The notes beneath the pieces are model-generated. The model was not told the origin of the DNA, searched no databases, and saw only the letters and a list, made by a program, of their open reading frames with translations. From an uncultured Tenacibaculum sp. (GTDB taxonomy: Bacteria > Bacteroidota > Bacteroidia > Flavobacteriales > Flavobacteriaceae), in assembly GCA_947497895.1 (NCBI GenBank), contig CANMIL010000007.1, positions 1-64,000 of the forward strand: a DNA stretch of 64,000 nucleotides, given 5' to 3'. Shown piece after piece: positions 22,001 through 32,100 of this stretch (its first letter is position 1; each line of letters starts with the position of its first letter). The translations under genes were made by a program, and so were the position numbers.

Positions 22001-22926
22001 TCACAGAAACTACAGTGCATGTTACGTATAAAGAAATTACTTCAGCTGAAATTTTAACGCCAGCAAGTACAATCGGTGTCGCAATTCCTACATTAAGTTG
22101 TTATGTGGTCGATAACCACTTGAATTTGGTTCCAAAAGGAGTTATTGGAGAGCTCTGTATAGGTGGAGCTGGTGTTGCAAGAGGGTATTTGAATAGAGAA
22201 AAGCTTACAAATGAACGATTTGTTGCAAATCCATTCAGTAACGACAATAATTCACAACTTTATAAATCTGGCGATTTAGGGCGTTGGTTGCCAGATGGTT
22301 CTATCGAATATATCGGAAGAAAAGATCATCAGGTTAAAATCAGAGGGTACAGAATTGAGTTAGGAGAGATAGAAAGTGCCTTATTAGCCATTGATTCTAT
22401 AAATCAATGCTGTATATTAGCGAAGGAAGATGCTACAGGTACAAATCAACTAATCGGCTATATCGTTGTAAATGGAGCATTGGATAAAGAATTTTTACAA
22501 GAAGAATTAAAAGAAAGCTTACCAAACTACATGATTCCTACTATATGGATAGCACTAGATGCTATGCCATTAACATCTAATGGTAAATTAGATAGAAAAT
22601 CATTGCCGGATCCTGACGGTAGCATGTTCTCAACAAGAGAATATGTAGCCCCACGTAACGATATCGAAGAACAATTAGTTGCCATTTGGCAAGAATTGTT
22701 AGGTGTCGAAAAAGTAGGGGTTTATGATAACTTCTTCGAATTAGGAGGCCATAGTTTATTGGCGACTCGTTTAATTTCAATTGTCAACAAAGAACTAGAT
22801 ATAAAAATTGAGATCGTAGACATTTTCGAATTCGATTGTATAGAGCAATTAGCAAATTACATAGGGGTAATTTCTCTAAACAAGATTGAAGACGAAGATG
22901 AATATGTTACTACAATTAGTTTATAA
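9865..22926 (+). CDS. Non-ribosomal peptide synthetase, four modules (TubC dock-[C-A-T]x4)
   Basis: Adds residues 4-7 of the visible chain. Residues 1-55 are a TubC-like N-terminal docking domain (GIKLVLKNG hairpin). C4 (from about residue 79, HHIVSDG at 204) is an LCL domain that accepts the chain from protein 1. C5, C6 and C7 are dual C/E domains (HHxxxDH at 1290, 2373 and 3430). The A domains have FDxS(V/I)W motifs at 731, 1802, 2871 and 3946 and read Leu-like (DAWYLGNVVK), DIWQLTADDK, Phe (DAWTVAAICK) and Thr (DFWNIGMVHK). Carrier serines are near 1068, 2150, 3207 and 4297; the second sits in GGNS instead of GGHS. There is no thioesterase; the acidic tail EDEDEY docks to protein 3. The ATG follows an A-rich leader 16 bases after the previous stop, so the gene is co-transcribed. 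Confidence 0.97.
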   Translation: MDIISFLHRLDKEGIKLVLKNGALNIKANAEINPEIIQELKSNKQQIIDHLTAYEEEGATNELQLPKIIAYNKESIDRIPLSFNQERLWFLDQLDGSVEYHMPTVIRLEGTLNIPVLEQAFKTIVSRHEVLRTNILADEGKGYQEVVSSDNWSLDQVNNIDENGLTETLINYISIPFNLASDYKFRACLYHLENDKYVLACVFHHIVSDGWAEEILINEFMTLYSALQAGKSVELPELTLQYSDYAIWQREHLEGEILDNQIAYWKRKLEDVDTLTLPKDYKRAAISNKEGANLVLQLNKKLRDDLQALCNQEGVTLFMLLLSVFKVLLSRYSGQNDICVGTPVANRTQADLEGMIGFFVNTLALRTDLEGNPSFKELLKKVKTTTLDGYDNQLAPFEKVVDSVLTDRDISTTPLFQVMFVLQNTAPAISEGGEALDLGGVEISGYGFEGRTAKFDLTLDISESDSGIVLDMAYRTALFDETTIMRMLTHYENLLTAIVDNIAQPIDDLSVLTSEEENQLLHVYNDTSFEYPKGLTIIDFFKENVAKAPDALAVSFEGKTTTYRELDKYSNQLAHYLIEQGVQNDDFVGICMDRGLELVVAILATLKSGAAYIPIDPTYPEDRINYMLSDANITLVLSDTMSSEVLTESEELSIIRLDSDWNTVTTYPEVTVDREISTDSLAYVIYTSGSTGKPKGVMVEHRNLVHLCFWHQSAFSVTTSSKGSLFAGVGFDASVWEIFPYLLSGASLYPITGENRYDLELFSTFLNENEITHAYIPTMLCESFIDANISLPNTTILTGGDALSINKETSLTIYNNYGPTEATVVATYCKVSPTDSSNEKPPIGKPISNAQVYIVDSAMNLSPVGVVGELCIGGSGVARGYLNREELTKENFVSNPFKKEERIYKTGDLVRWLPDGNIEFVGRKDTQVKIRGYRIELGEIENTLSNLDVVSQSCVLAKQDANGVKRLVAYIVPTEELNKEEVQQELKEVLPEYMVPSILIELDEMPLTSNGKLDKKALPEPDGTMLSTKEYVAPRNEVEEQLTVIWQDLLGVEKIGVYDNFFELGGHSLLVVQLIARLQKIDYYIQVKDLFSNPTIASLSKKVSSEGDFYEVPANGITKDTDLIVPEMVPLLDFSQEDIDKVVSKIPNGVANIQDIYPLSPLQEGIYFHYLMSDKEEGDPYVLSDLLVFTDLEKRNSFIEALQFVMNRHDVLRTCVLSEGLPNPVQVVLREVELSIENLIIDESKDVLEELQILSAPGNQWMDASKAPLLKLKLANDEEKGHYFLWVNHHHLLFDHVGLDKIIEEIAIYTEGKAESLPEPVLYREFIGHTLHLQATNDSESYFKDLLGEIDEPTYPFDLSDVQGTGGNVEEAIVNLPEELSLKVRNVCSTLGVSPGVLFHAAFGIVVGKCSNKEYALFGSLLSGRLQGSAGAADSLGLFINTLPFFIELEGSVKEYILKVKNALGLLLTYEQTPLSSVQGWSGISNEVPLFSALLNFRHSPVISEEEITEDSVDLGVSLVEAHERTNYPFSLDVDDYGADFALKVQVHESLSANAVLSYIVEAISGLVTGVEEKKNVAQITILSEEERIDILEGFNGNEVAYPFDETVVDLFTQQVEKTPNAVAITFEGEKLTYKQLDERSNQLAHYLLDKGAKPEDLIGICLNRGLEMLIGVLGILKAGGAYVPMKPDFPEDRITSILEDTACNLLITDVASQSVLASFEDIELIVLDDNSLIESKYPSSSVNIAIDPNSLAYVIYTSGSTGVPKGAMIEHTGLLNHSLIMVDELKMTNESVVAFTAPFTFDISVWQMLSGLLCGGCIAIYSEEMILHIDEFQNSLSENKVSHLQLVPSYVSSLLESDINTKGLDNLAYFLVTGEAATKSLLDKWFALYPTVPVVNAYGPAEASDDIALHIMHESPKGAVVPIGKPVANMDVYVVDSFDNLCPVGIIGELWTSGIGVGRGYLKREELTKEKFVENPFKSEGGRLYKTGDLGRWLPDGTLEFVGRSDDQVKVRGYRIELGEIENALSVVTGIQQSCVLAKKDINEINHLVGYVVVEDSLNKEDIQEELKLSLPEYMVPMIWIELDEMPLTPNGKLDKKALPELDGATLSTRAYVAPRNEKEEKVAAVWRKLFAIDRIGINDNFFELGGNSLLVIKLISKLQNVGFNIGVKEIFSNPTIAGISENLLSGESIYHVPPNGITAGVTQITPEMVPLLDFEQEDIDKIADNVQGGVSNIEDIYPLSPLQEGIYFHHLMSTKEEGDPYVLPHLMAFSDEEKRNSFIDALQYVVNRHDVLRTSVISEGLPKAVQVVHREAQLSVEKSIIADDVEDVIAELKRENAAGKLWVDVSEAPLMKLKAIDDPKNNGYYLVLLEHHLMFDHIGVEKVVDEVTMCLLGEHSNLPEPVLYRNFIGHTLHLQKTNDSEAYFKNIYTNIEEPTYPFELVDVKGTGTSIQESSIILPEQLSKSIREVSTKYGMSPAVLFHAAFGLVIGKCSNKNHAIFGSLFSGRLQGSLGVEDSLGMFINTLPFLARLNGKVAEYINLVKEHLNGLLPYEQTPLSSIQSWTDIPNDVPFFNALLNFRHGNLSTTNDGETEPVDLGVYMISSEERTNYPFSLSVDDYGDDFGLIAQIEESIPADRITSYMQEALIQLLDGLNKNINVTDLSILTEKEEVQLLKEFNETLIEYPEEKTIIDLFSIQVEQNPEAIALVDQEEKLSYKELDELSNKLSNYILANHTINNETLVAVTLERSNWLIVSFLAVLKSGGTYVPIDPSYPEERKEYIKTDSNSSFVIDEAFLTSFKKDIDKYDNTTPDVVVKANDLAYVIYTSGSTGKPKGVMIEHYSIINTILSQIADFSINTEDNCLQFASPSFDASIWEIGIALLSGASLCIVSEEGKSDMSLFKNFIQEQTITFATLPPAFLQLLEVEDVPTIKTLVTAGEAIPLKLAKAFSESYNYINAYGPTETSICATTFNGKIEDLVPIGKPIHNTEVYILNDSNELLPSGVVGELCVGGRGVARGYLNREELTNEKFIQNPFKEEGRIYKTGDLAKWLPDGSIEFIGRKDNQVKIRGYRIELGEVENALATLTEVNQCCVLAKNDVGGNKQLVAYVVTEGDFNKESLQDELLKTLPEYMVPMIWVELEEIPVTSNGKLDRKALPEPDGSMLSTQEYVAPRNETEEQIVTIWQELLNIEKIGVYDNFFELGGHSLLIVQLISRLQGIGYHITVNDIFSEPTIAGIAEKVLSVDAMYVVPANKITENVDQIIPEMLPLLQGFDQENIETIVAQTKRGVANIQDIYPLSPLQEGIYFHYLMSNEEQGDPYVLPNLLSFSSSEKRSVFIEALQFVVNRNDVLRTSVISEGLPQAVQVVLKEASLQVEELTFDSNIEIESELKQMLEPGKNWIDLTKAPILQLKSADHTASGKYYLLINQHHLIFDHVGLEIIISEIEMYLSGKASMLPEPALYREFIGHVLHLQSENNSEVYFKELFEDIDEPTYPFELATVRGNEGTIKDANVVLSEELTEEIRKVSVELGISPAVLFHAAYGILVGRCSGKEYAVFGSLFSGRLQGSVGAANSLGLFINTLPFLVELKGNVTEYVQTVKQTLGDLLPHEQTPLPKIHGWSGISNDVPLFSALFNFRHSEISTEEVEAHGDMMDLEMDLISGHERTNYPFGVYVDDYGIGFGITVQVDESIDPESILTYMQEALTGLLSGLKSEETVAINRVGILPEEEELQLKEEFNTAEVNYPKDKTLVDLFIEQVKDTPNAVAVVYEGVELTYKELDKKSNQLARYLREHGVQPNDLVGICLERSLEMIIGILGILKSGGAYVPVDPDYPEDRIDYTLTDAGIRLVLSSKASKSSLKNREELKVVSLDEDWNAISEFSTRKLSYKGMTPNDLAYVIYTSGSTGKPKGVLIEHINVVRLFVNDECLYDFSSNDVWTLFHSFCFDFSVWEMYGALLFGGRLVIVPKAVTRDMASYTQLLVNEGVTVLNQTPSSFYTLQEEFLSAGVSSNAIRYVIFGGEALNPTYLKPWKETYQECKLINMYGITETTVHVTYKEITSAEILTPASTIGVAIPTLSCYVVDNHLNLVPKGVIGELCIGGAGVARGYLNREKLTNERFVANPFSNDNNSQLYKSGDLGRWLPDGSIEYIGRKDHQVKIRGYRIELGEIESALLAIDSINQCCILAKEDATGTNQLIGYIVVNGALDKEFLQEELKESLPNYMIPTIWIALDAMPLTSNGKLDRKSLPDPDGSMFSTREYVAPRNDIEEQLVAIWQELLGVEKVGVYDNFFELGGHSLLATRLISIVNKELDIKIEIVDIFEFDCIEQLANYIGVISLNKIEDEDEYVTTISL
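10090..13150 (+). other. NRPS module 4: LCL C, A(Leu-like), T
   Basis: LCL-type C domain with LSFNQERLWF near 10099 and HHIVSDG at 10474. The A domain has TSGSTG at 11923 and FDASVW at 12055. Its code D-A-W-Y-L-G-N-V-V-K is one change (Tyr for Phe at 278) from a known Leu code. Carrier serine at 13066, VVQL type, followed by a dual domain, so Leu should become D. Confidence 0.85.
13225..16400 (+). other. NRPS module 5: dual C/E, A(X), T with GGNS
   Basis: Dual C/E domain with HHLLFDH at 13732. The A domain has TSGSTG at 15136 and FDISVW at 15268, code D-I-W-Q-L-T-A-D-D-K, with the VPMKP and YGPAE variants. The carrier motif is LGGNS (serine at 16312) and its first helix (WRKLFAIDRIG) departs from the WQ(E/D)LLGIEKIG of the other modules. 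Confidence 0.82.
16480..19580 (+). other. NRPS module 6: dual C/E, A(Phe), T
   Basis: Dual C/E domain with HHLMFDH at 16981. The A domain has TSGSTG at 18343 and FDASIW at 18475. Code D-A-W-T-V-A-A-I-C-K is a Phe code. A 460-base core of this A domain is nearly identical to that of module 14. Carrier serine at 19483, IVQL type. Confidence 0.88.
18187..18646 (+). repeat. Near-identical A-domain tract, copy 1 (module 6)
   Basis: This 460-base stretch matches 44266-44725 with 8 mismatches by hand alignment (about 98% identity). About 66 bases on the left flank match at about 83% and about 70 bases on the right at about 87%. The tract covers core motif A3 and most of the substrate-binding code (235-278) of a Phe A domain. 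It suggests recent gene conversion or duplication. Confidence 0.85.
19640..22880 (+). other. NRPS module 7: dual C/E, A(Thr), T
   Basis: Dual C/E domain with HHLIFDH at 20152. The A domain has TSGSTG at 21568 and FDFSVW at 21700. Code D-F-W-N-I-G-M-V-H-K is the Thr code, as in module 2. Carrier serine at 22753, ATRL type, at the protein end; the next C domain is LCL, so this Thr should stay L. Confidence 0.9.
22885..22926 (+). other. C-terminal docking tail of NRPS 2
   Basis: Acidic stretch EDEDEY followed by a short hydrophobic end (TTISL), matching the tails of proteins 1 and 3. Expected to dock on the TubC-like N terminus of protein 3. Confidence 0.58.
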
Positions 22927-22964
22927 AAAAGAATCAAACAAACAAGAATCAACCAACTTACTCA

Positions 22965-23150
22965 ATGAATTTAGAAATATTAGAGATACTAAAAATATCT
23001 GAAAGGGAAGGTATTAAATTAGTATTGGAAGGGGATAAATTAAGTATTAAATCGAAGAAAACTACAATTGATTCAGATTTACTTGAGAAAATTAAAAACC
23101 AAAAGGAGGTTTTAATAAGCTACCTTAAAAAGCATGAAAAAGGAACAAGT
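22965..23150 (+). other. TubC-like N-terminal docking domain of NRPS 3
   Basis: About 60 residues with the hairpin GIKLVLEGDKLSIKS and a closing helix precede C8, the same layout as the N termini of proteins 2 and 4. Likely partner: the acidic tail of protein 2. Confidence 0.75.
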
Positions 23151-26100
23151 CATATTGGAGCCGACGGTAATATTGTCGCTTTCGATAGATCAGAACTTAA
23201 ACAAATTCCTTTATCTTTTAATCAAGAAAGATTGTGGTTTATAGATCAGCTTCAAGGGAGCAGTGAAGAATACCATATTCCAACAGTTATTCGTTTAGAA
23301 GGAAAGTTAAATACTTCAGTTCTTGAACAAGCTTTAAAAACAATTGTTGGTCGTCATGAAGTGTTGCGAACGAATATTTTATCTGATGAGGGGATCGGAT
23401 ACCAAGAAGTAGTCAACTCAGATAATTGGTATATGGAAAGGCAACAGGTTTCAGGAGAAGAAGAGTTGTCGAAAGTATTACCTAATTATCTTACCATTCC
23501 TTTTGATTTATCAAGCGATTATAAATTAAGAGCATGTTTATACGATTCAGGGGAAAGTAAATATGTTCTGGCTTGTGTTTTTCATCATATTGCGAGTGAT
23601 GGTTGGTCTGAAAATATTTTAACGAGTGAGTTTATAGAGTTATATGATGCGTTACTATCAGAAAGAGAGGTAATGCTTCCAGAGCTCGATCTACAGTATA
23701 TTGATTATGCAGTATGGCAGCGAAAATACTTTGAAGGAGAACTCTTAGAAACTCAATTAAGTTATTGGGAAAATAAACTCTCTGGAGTAAGTACTTTGGC
23801 TTTGCCATTAGATTATTCACGTCCTCAAATGCAAAGTAATGCAGGAGGGGATGTTTCCATGCTACTTGATGAACAATTAACAGCTTCATTGAAAGAGGTA
23901 TGTCAGCAAGAAGGAGTTACAATGCCTATGTTGTTATTATCTGTTTTTAAACTGTTATTATCGCGTCATAGTGGGCAAAATGATATTTGTGTTGGAACAT
24001 CTATAGCAAATAGAACCCAATCTGAATTGGAAGGAATGATCGGGTTTTTTGTAAATACACTTGCATTACGTAGTGATTTGAGTGGAAATCCAAGCTTTAA
24101 AGAGTTTTTAAGGAGAGTAAAAACAACCACTTTAGAAGGATATAAAAATCAACAAACACCTTTTGAAAAGATAGTAGATAGAGTAGTAACTACTCGTGAT
24201 ATGAGCACGACACCATTGTTCCAAGTAATGTTCGATTATCATAACGAGGCTTCTGTTGTTGAAGAAGAAAATTCTGAGGTTACTATAGAGGAAGGAGTAC
24301 AAGATTTAAGGATATTTCCATATGAATATACCAATACTTCAGCACAGTTTGATTTAACATTAAATGTATCTGAAGAAGACTTAGCAATTATGTTGAGTTT
24401 AAATTATTGCTCGGATTTATTTAAAGAAACAAGTATCGAGAGAATGCTTGAACATTACAAAGTATTGTTAAATGCTGTTGTAAACAATATTGAGAAGCCA
24501 ATTGGAAGTTTATCCATGCTCACTCAACCAGAAAAAACAGAATTATTGGAAGTTTTTAATCAAACTTCTGTAAAATATGATTTAGATAAAACGGTAATTG
24601 ATGTATTCAAAGAGGAGGTTAAGAAATCTCCAAATACGATTGCTGCAGTTTTTGAAGGAGAAAAATTAACATATCAAGAACTGGACAAACGTTCTAATCA
24701 AATAGCACATTATATAATAGGACAAGGTATACAATCTGATGATCTTATAGGGGTGTGTTTGGAAAGAGGATTGGACATGTTAGTTACTGTATTGGGAGTT
24801 TTAAAATCTGGAGGAGCCTATGTGCCAATTAAACCAGATTTTCCAACAGATCGTGTTGCTCATATTTTAGAAGACACGGCTTGTACTTTAGTGGTAACAA
24901 ACACTTCGAGTAACTCAATATTGTCATCTTTTACTAAGGTAAATCAATTAGTTTTAGACGAAGTTTCTAGTTACCCAGAAACTGCTTTAGAGCTAAATTA
25001 TAAACCTAATTCGTTAGCTTACATAATTTACACTTCAGGAAGTACAGGAGTTCCAAAAGGGGCTATGATAGAGCATGTAGGTTTATTGAATCACTTGTTA
25101 ATCATGGTAGAAGAGTTAAAAATGTCTAATGAAAGTGTTGTAGCTTTTACGGCACCATTTACATTTGATATTTCCGTTTGGCAAATGCTAAGCGCGTTAC
25201 TCTGTGGTGGTTCAATTGCTATTTATAGTGAGGAAAGAATATTGGATATTAATGGGTTTCAAACTTCGTTGGATAAGGATAATGTAACTCATTTACAATT
25301 GGTACCATCTTATTTAGCAAGCTTAATAGAAACTGATACAGTAGTTGATGGTTTAGCTGGATTAGAGTTTTTCTTGATAACAGGAGAGGCAGTAACTAAA
25401 TCGTTATTAAATAAATGGTTTAAATTATATCCATCGGTTCCGGTTGTGAATGCTTACGGACCAGCTGAAGCTGCCGATGATATCACACTTCATATCATGA
25501 ATGAATCTCCAGTAGGAGATTTGGTTCCAATAGGAAAGCCAGTAGCAAATATGAATGTGTATGTGGTGGATCAATTTGACAATTTATGTCCCGTCGGAGT
25601 TGTTGGAGAATTATGGACTAGTGGAATTGGTGTAGGTAGAGGTTATTTGAATAGAGAAGAACTTACAAAGGAAAAATTCACTTTTGATCCATTTAATAAA
25701 AAAGGAGAACGTTTATACAAAACTGGTGATTTAGGAAGATGGTTACCAGATGGAACTATTGAGTTTATAGGTCGTATCGATGATCAGGTAAAGATTCGTG
25801 GGTATCGTATTGAACTAGGAGAAATAGAGAGTGTATTAGCTCAGATAACAGAAATTCAAAATAGCTGTGTTTTAGCTAAGAAAGACAGTATTGGAACGAA
25901 TCGCTTGGTAGGTTATGTTGTGCTTGAAGAAGAAATCACTAAAGAAAGTATCCAAGAAAGTTTAAAATTAAGCCTTCCAGATTATATGGTTCCGACCATA
26001 TGGATTGTATTGGATGAAATGCCTTTAACTGCAAATGGAAAAATAGATAGAAAGTCATTGCCTGAACCAGATAGTGCTGAATTATCGAGTAAAGAATATG

Positions 26101-29100
26101 TGGCACCTAGAAATGAAGTAGAAGAGCAATTAGTTGCAGTTTGGCAAGAATTGCTAGGTCTAGATAAAATTGGTGTATACGATGATTTCTTCGAGTTGGG
26201 AGGTCATAGTTTATTGGCAACTCGTTTGGTTTCAATGATTCGTACTAAAATGTCTATTGAAATTCTAATACGTAATGTTTTCGAATATACAACCATATCA
26301 GAGTTAGGTTTGCACATTTCAACACTTTCTGAAGGAGTATCACTTCCGCCAATTATTGTTGAAGAACGTCCAGAACGAATTCCATTATCATTTAGCCAGG
26401 AACGTTTATGGTTTTTAGATGAGTTGCAAGGTACAATTGAATATCACATGCCAATTGCCATTCGTTTAAAAGGAGCATTAAATATAAACGCATTAGAGCA
26501 ATCACTGAAAGAAATTGTTGCTCGTCATGAGGTATTACGTACCAATATCGTGTCTGAAGAAGGTTTTGGATATCAGGAAATAGTAGAAGCGGACTTATGG
26601 ACATTGACTCAAGAAAACACCTCTGAAGAAACTATTGAAAGAAGTATCACTGAATTCCAAGCAGCTCCTTTTGATTTAGCAAAAGATTATAAATTAAGAG
26701 CTTGCTTGTATAACTTAGAAGGTGAAAATTATGTTTTAGCGGTAGTTCTTCATCATATTGCGAGTGATGGTTGGTCTGAAGATATTTTAATCAATGAATT
26801 TTTAGAATTATATAGCTCATTACAAAATGGGAATTCTATAAATCTTCCAAAATTAAATTTACAATACGCTGACTATGCTATTTGGCAGCGTAAACATTTG
26901 GATGGAGAAGTTCTTCAAAATCAATTAGCATATTGGGAAAATAAGTTAAAAGGAGTTGATAGTTTAAAACTTCCATTGGATTTTGAACGCCCTACTACTC
27001 AAAGTGTAGAAGGAGGTAGTACCTATTTAGCATTAGATGAAGATTTAACGAATTCTGCTAGAGAGTTATGTCAAAATGAAGGAGTAACTATGTTCATGTT
27101 CCTTCTATCGGTATTTAAAGTATTATTGCATAGATATAGTGGCCAAGATGATATTTGTGTGGGTACGCCTATTGCGAATCGTACACAATCTGATTTAGAA
27201 GGAATGATTGGTTTCTTTGTTAATACACTAGCACTGCGCAGCGATTTAAGTGATAACCCAAGCTTCAGTGATTTCTTAAAGCAAGTAAAACAAACAACAT
27301 TAGATGCCTATGATCATCAATTGACGCCCTTTGAAAAGGTAGTTGATAAAGTGGTAGTAACTCGCGATATGAGTACAACTCCTTTATTTCAAGTAATGTT
27401 CATGACTGAAAATACGGCTGTTGGTTTGTCTGATGATAATTCAAATGCATTAGATTTTGGAGGTATTGAAATTTCAGAATTCGAAAGTAGTAATGTAACA
27501 TCGAAGTTCGATCTTACTTTGAGTATTGCTGAAGGAGATTCGAATATTCTTCTAAATGTAAATTATTGCACGGCATTATTTGAAAAGTCAACTATAGATG
27601 GAATGTTAGGACATTTCAGAGAGTTATTGAAGAGTTTAGTAAGCAATAGCAATCAAGGAGTTGGTAATTTACAAATGCTAACAAAACAAGAAGAAACGGA
27701 ATTAGCACTTTCATTTAACGATACAAACGTCACTTACAAAGTAGATCAAACAATTGTTGATGCTTTTGCTAAGCAAGTTGTAAAAGCTCCTGAAGCCATT
27801 GCGTTGGTATATAAAAATGATGGATTAACATATCAGGAGTTAGAAGATCGTTCAAATCAATTAGCTCACTATTTACGAAGTTTAGGAGTTCAATCAAATA
27901 CTTTAGTTGGTATTTGCATGAAACGCAATTTGGAAATGCTAGTGGGGATTTTAGGTGTGTTAAAATCGGGAGGAGCTTATGTACCTATTGATCCTGCATA
28001 CCCTTCAGATAGAATTGAATATATGTTAGGCGATGCAGGAATAAGTATTGTCTTAACTAACAATGAAAATGAGAAAGCGATAAATGAAAAAGAAGGAATT
28101 ACAACCATAACTTTAGATAATGATTGGAAAGAGTTTGTAGAATCGAAAAAAGAGGATTTAAGCAATCTTGTTACGCCAAATAGTTTGGCTTATGTAATTT
28201 ATACTTCAGGAAGTACAGGGAAGCCAAAAGGAGTTCCAATTTATCATAGTAGTTTAATGAACTACATAACTACTTGTAGTAACCAGTATTTAGGTGAAAA
28301 TACATCAGGAAGTTATATGCATCTTTCTGCATCTTTTGATGCTTCCATGACTGAGATTTTTACGCCATTGGCAAATGGTAAAATGCTCGTGATAAGCAGT
28401 GGTAGCGGTTTAGATGCTTTTAAAGATGAAAACTTAGAAAAATACGCACCGTATAGCTTTATAAAATTAACACCATCTCATCTTGAATTATTAGATCCTG
28501 TGTTAAGAAAAACAAAGAATTTAGCAGATCGCTATGTTTTAGGAGGAGAAGCATTACAACCGAACCATTTATCTACGTTTGAAGAATTAAATATTAGTTC
28601 GATAATAATTAATGAGTATGGTCCTACAGAAACAACAGTGGGAGCTACAACATACTCATTTAATACACTTGATAAACATTCATTTGTAAATACATTTCCA
28701 ATTGGTACTCCAATGCCAAACATGCAAATTTATGTTTTAGATAAAAACTTAAACTTAGTTCCTCAAGGAGTTGTTGGTGAATTATGTATTGGAGGGGTAG
28801 GATTATCAAATGGTTATTTAAATAGAGAAGAACTTAATAAAGAAAAGTTTGTAAGAAACCCTTTCAAAGAAGGAGATAAAATTTATAAGACTGGAGATTT
28901 AGGTAGATTATTACCAGATGGTAATTTAGAATTTATTGGAAGAAAAGATGATCAAGTAAAAATTAGAGGTTATCGTGTTGAACTGGGAGAAGTAGAAAGT
29001 GCTTTGTCAACACTATCTTCAGTAAGTCAATGTTGTGTATTAGCTAAAGAAGATTTTAGTGGTACAAAACAATTAATTGGGTATGTCGTTTCAGTAGGAG

Positions 29101-32100
29101 AATTTGATAAAGAAATTCTTCAATCTGAGCTTAAGAATATATTACCTAGTTATATGGTACCTACACTTTGGATAGCTTTAGAAGAAATGCCATTAACAGT
29201 AAATGGAAAATTAGACAAAAAGGCATTACCTGAAATCGATGGCTCTGTGCTATCTTCAAAAGAATATGTGGCTCCGAGAAATGAAACAGAAGAGAAATTA
29301 GCAATCATTTGGCAGAAGTTATTGGGTATAGAAAAAATTGGAGTTTATGACGATTTCTTTGAGTTAGGAGGTCATTCATTATTAGCTACTCGTTTGGTTT
29401 CTTTGATTCGTAAGGATTTAGAAAAAGAAATAGCAATTCGTGAAGTATTCGAATATACAACGATAGCGGATTTAGCCCTGTATATTTCAACACAATCTAA
29501 AGGTGTTCTTTTACCTGAAATAGTAGTAGAGAGTCGTGAAGAGCATATTCCATTATCTTTTAGCCAAGAACGCTTATGGTTTTTGGATCAGTTTGAAGGA
29601 ACATTAGCATACCATATTCCAACAATCATGCATATTCAGGGAGAGTTGGATATTGATGTATTGGAGCAAGCTTTAAAAACTATTGTTTCTCGACATGAAA
29701 TTTTACGTACCAACCTTTTTTCAAGTGAAGGGGTTGGATATCAGGAAATAGCAAGTGGAGATAATTGGAAGCTAGAAAAGAAGAAAATTTCAGGAGAAGA
29801 GGAGTTAAATAAACAAATACATAACTATTTAACAACTCCTTTTAATTTGTCAGTAGACTACAAATTGAGATCTTGCTTGTACGAATTAGAAGAGAATAAA
29901 TTTGTGTTAGCTTGTATTTTTCATCATATCGCTAGTGATGGTTTGTCTGAAGAAATTTTAAGAAATGAATTCTTTGAACTATACAATGCTTTGAAATCAG
30001 GAAGAGCAGTTAATCTCCCTGAGTTGAATTTACAATATGCCGATTATGCAATATGGCAGCGCAAATATTTAGAAGGTGATATTTTAAATGAACAATTATC
30101 TTATTGGGAAAATAAATTATCAGGAGTAAGCACATTATCATTACCTGCCGACTATATCCGTCCTTCTGTTCAGAGTACTGCAGGAGCAACTTATTCAATG
30201 AGTTTAGGTGCAGAATTAAGTGCTTCGTTAAAAGAGTTATATCATCAAGAGAGAGTAACCCCATTCATGTTTTTGTTGTCTACCTTTAAGGTGTTACTAT
30301 CTCGCTACAGTGGGCAGGAAGACATCTGTGTAGGTACACCAATCGCAAATCGTACACAATACGAGTTAGAAGACATGATTGGTTTCTTTACGAATACTTT
30401 GGCTTTAAGAAGTGATTTAAGTGGAGATATTAATTTCAAAGAATTATTACAAAGAGTTAAAGCAACAACTCTTGAGGGATATGACAACCAATTAACACCT
30501 TTTGAAAAGGTGGTAGATCGAGTAGTGACTACGCGTGATGTGAGTATGACACCATTATTTCAGGTAATGTTCGATTATAATAGCGACATCGAAACTCCAC
30601 AAGAAAGTGCTGAGGAAAATAATGGAATAAACGATCTACTAATCATACCTCATCAATTTTCAGAAACAACTGCGCAGTTCGATTTAATGTTCAATGTAAA
30701 TGAAGATGAGTCGGATATTTCTTTAAATGTTGTTTACTGCACTGATTTATTTAAAGAAGAAACTATTGCTCGTATGTTAGAGAACTACAAAACATTACTG
30801 AAAAGTATTGTATCTAATATGGAGCAGTCCATTGGTGATTTACCAATATTATCACAACAAGAAGAAACACAATTATTGGACATATTTAATGATACTTCAA
30901 AAGAGTATCCTTTAGATAAAACTGTTATCGATTTATTCAATGCTCAAGTCCAAGAGACACCAGAAGCTATTGCAGCTACTTTTGAAGGAGATGAACTTAG
31001 TTATGAAGAATTAAATCAACGATCAAATCAATTAGCACATTATTTAATGGCTGAAGGAGTTCAACCAAATGATTTGGTAGGAATTTGCTTGGAAAGAGGA
31101 TTGGATATGATTGTTGGAATTCTAGGAATATTAAAAGCAAAAGGTGCTTATGTTCCAATAAAACCAGATTTTCCAATGGATCGTATCTCGTATATCATTG
31201 AAGATACGGGGTGCTCAATAGTTGTAACAGATGGGTTGAATGAATTCGTTTTGGAATCATTATTTGATGATGCGATTAATTTGATAGCACTGGATGAAGA
31301 CGATGTTTTAGAGTTCGAATATCCAGAACAAGGATTGGAACTTACCTATAATGCAAAAGATTTAGCGTATATTATTTACACTTCTGGAAGTACAGGGTTA
31401 CCGAAAGGAGCTATGATTGAACATGCAGGTTTATTGAATCACTTATTATTGATGATTGATGAACTGAAAATGACGAACGAAAGTGTAGTCGCGTTTACTG
31501 CTCCGTTTACTTTTGATATTTCAGTTTGGCAAATGCTAAGCGCACTGCTTTGCGGTGGTTGTGTTGCCGTATATAGTGAAGATACTATTCTAGATCTTGA
31601 TGGATTCCAATCATCTTTAGAAGAAGATAATGTAAGTCACCTTCAGTTGGTACCTTCTTATTTAGCTAGTTTATTACAAAGTGGAGAAATATCGCAAGGA
31701 CTTTCTGGATTGTCATATTTCCTAGTAACTGGTGAAGCAGCTACAAAGTCATTACTCGATATGTGGTTCTCATTATACCCATCAATTCCAGTAGTGAACG
31801 CCTATGGACCAGCAGAAGCCGCGGATGATATTACCTTACATATTATGAATGAATCGCCAGAAGGAGTGGTGGTTCCAATAGGAAAGCCCGTGGCGAATAT
31901 GGATGTTTATGTCGTTGATCAATTTGACAATTTATGTCCAATTGGTGTTGTAGGTGAATTATGGACTTCTGGAATAGGAGTTGGTAGAGGATATTTAAAT
32001 AGAGAAGAACTTACAAAAGAGAAGTTTATAGTTAATCCATTTATAACTGAAGGAGGTCGTTTATATAAAACAGGTGATTTAGGAAGATGGCTGCCAAATG

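Noticed and set aside
28335..28352. A9 as an Asp-activating domain
   Set aside because: Position 322 is Glu and 330/331 are Val-Gly, matching the Asn code rather than the Asp code (His at 322, Ile at 330).
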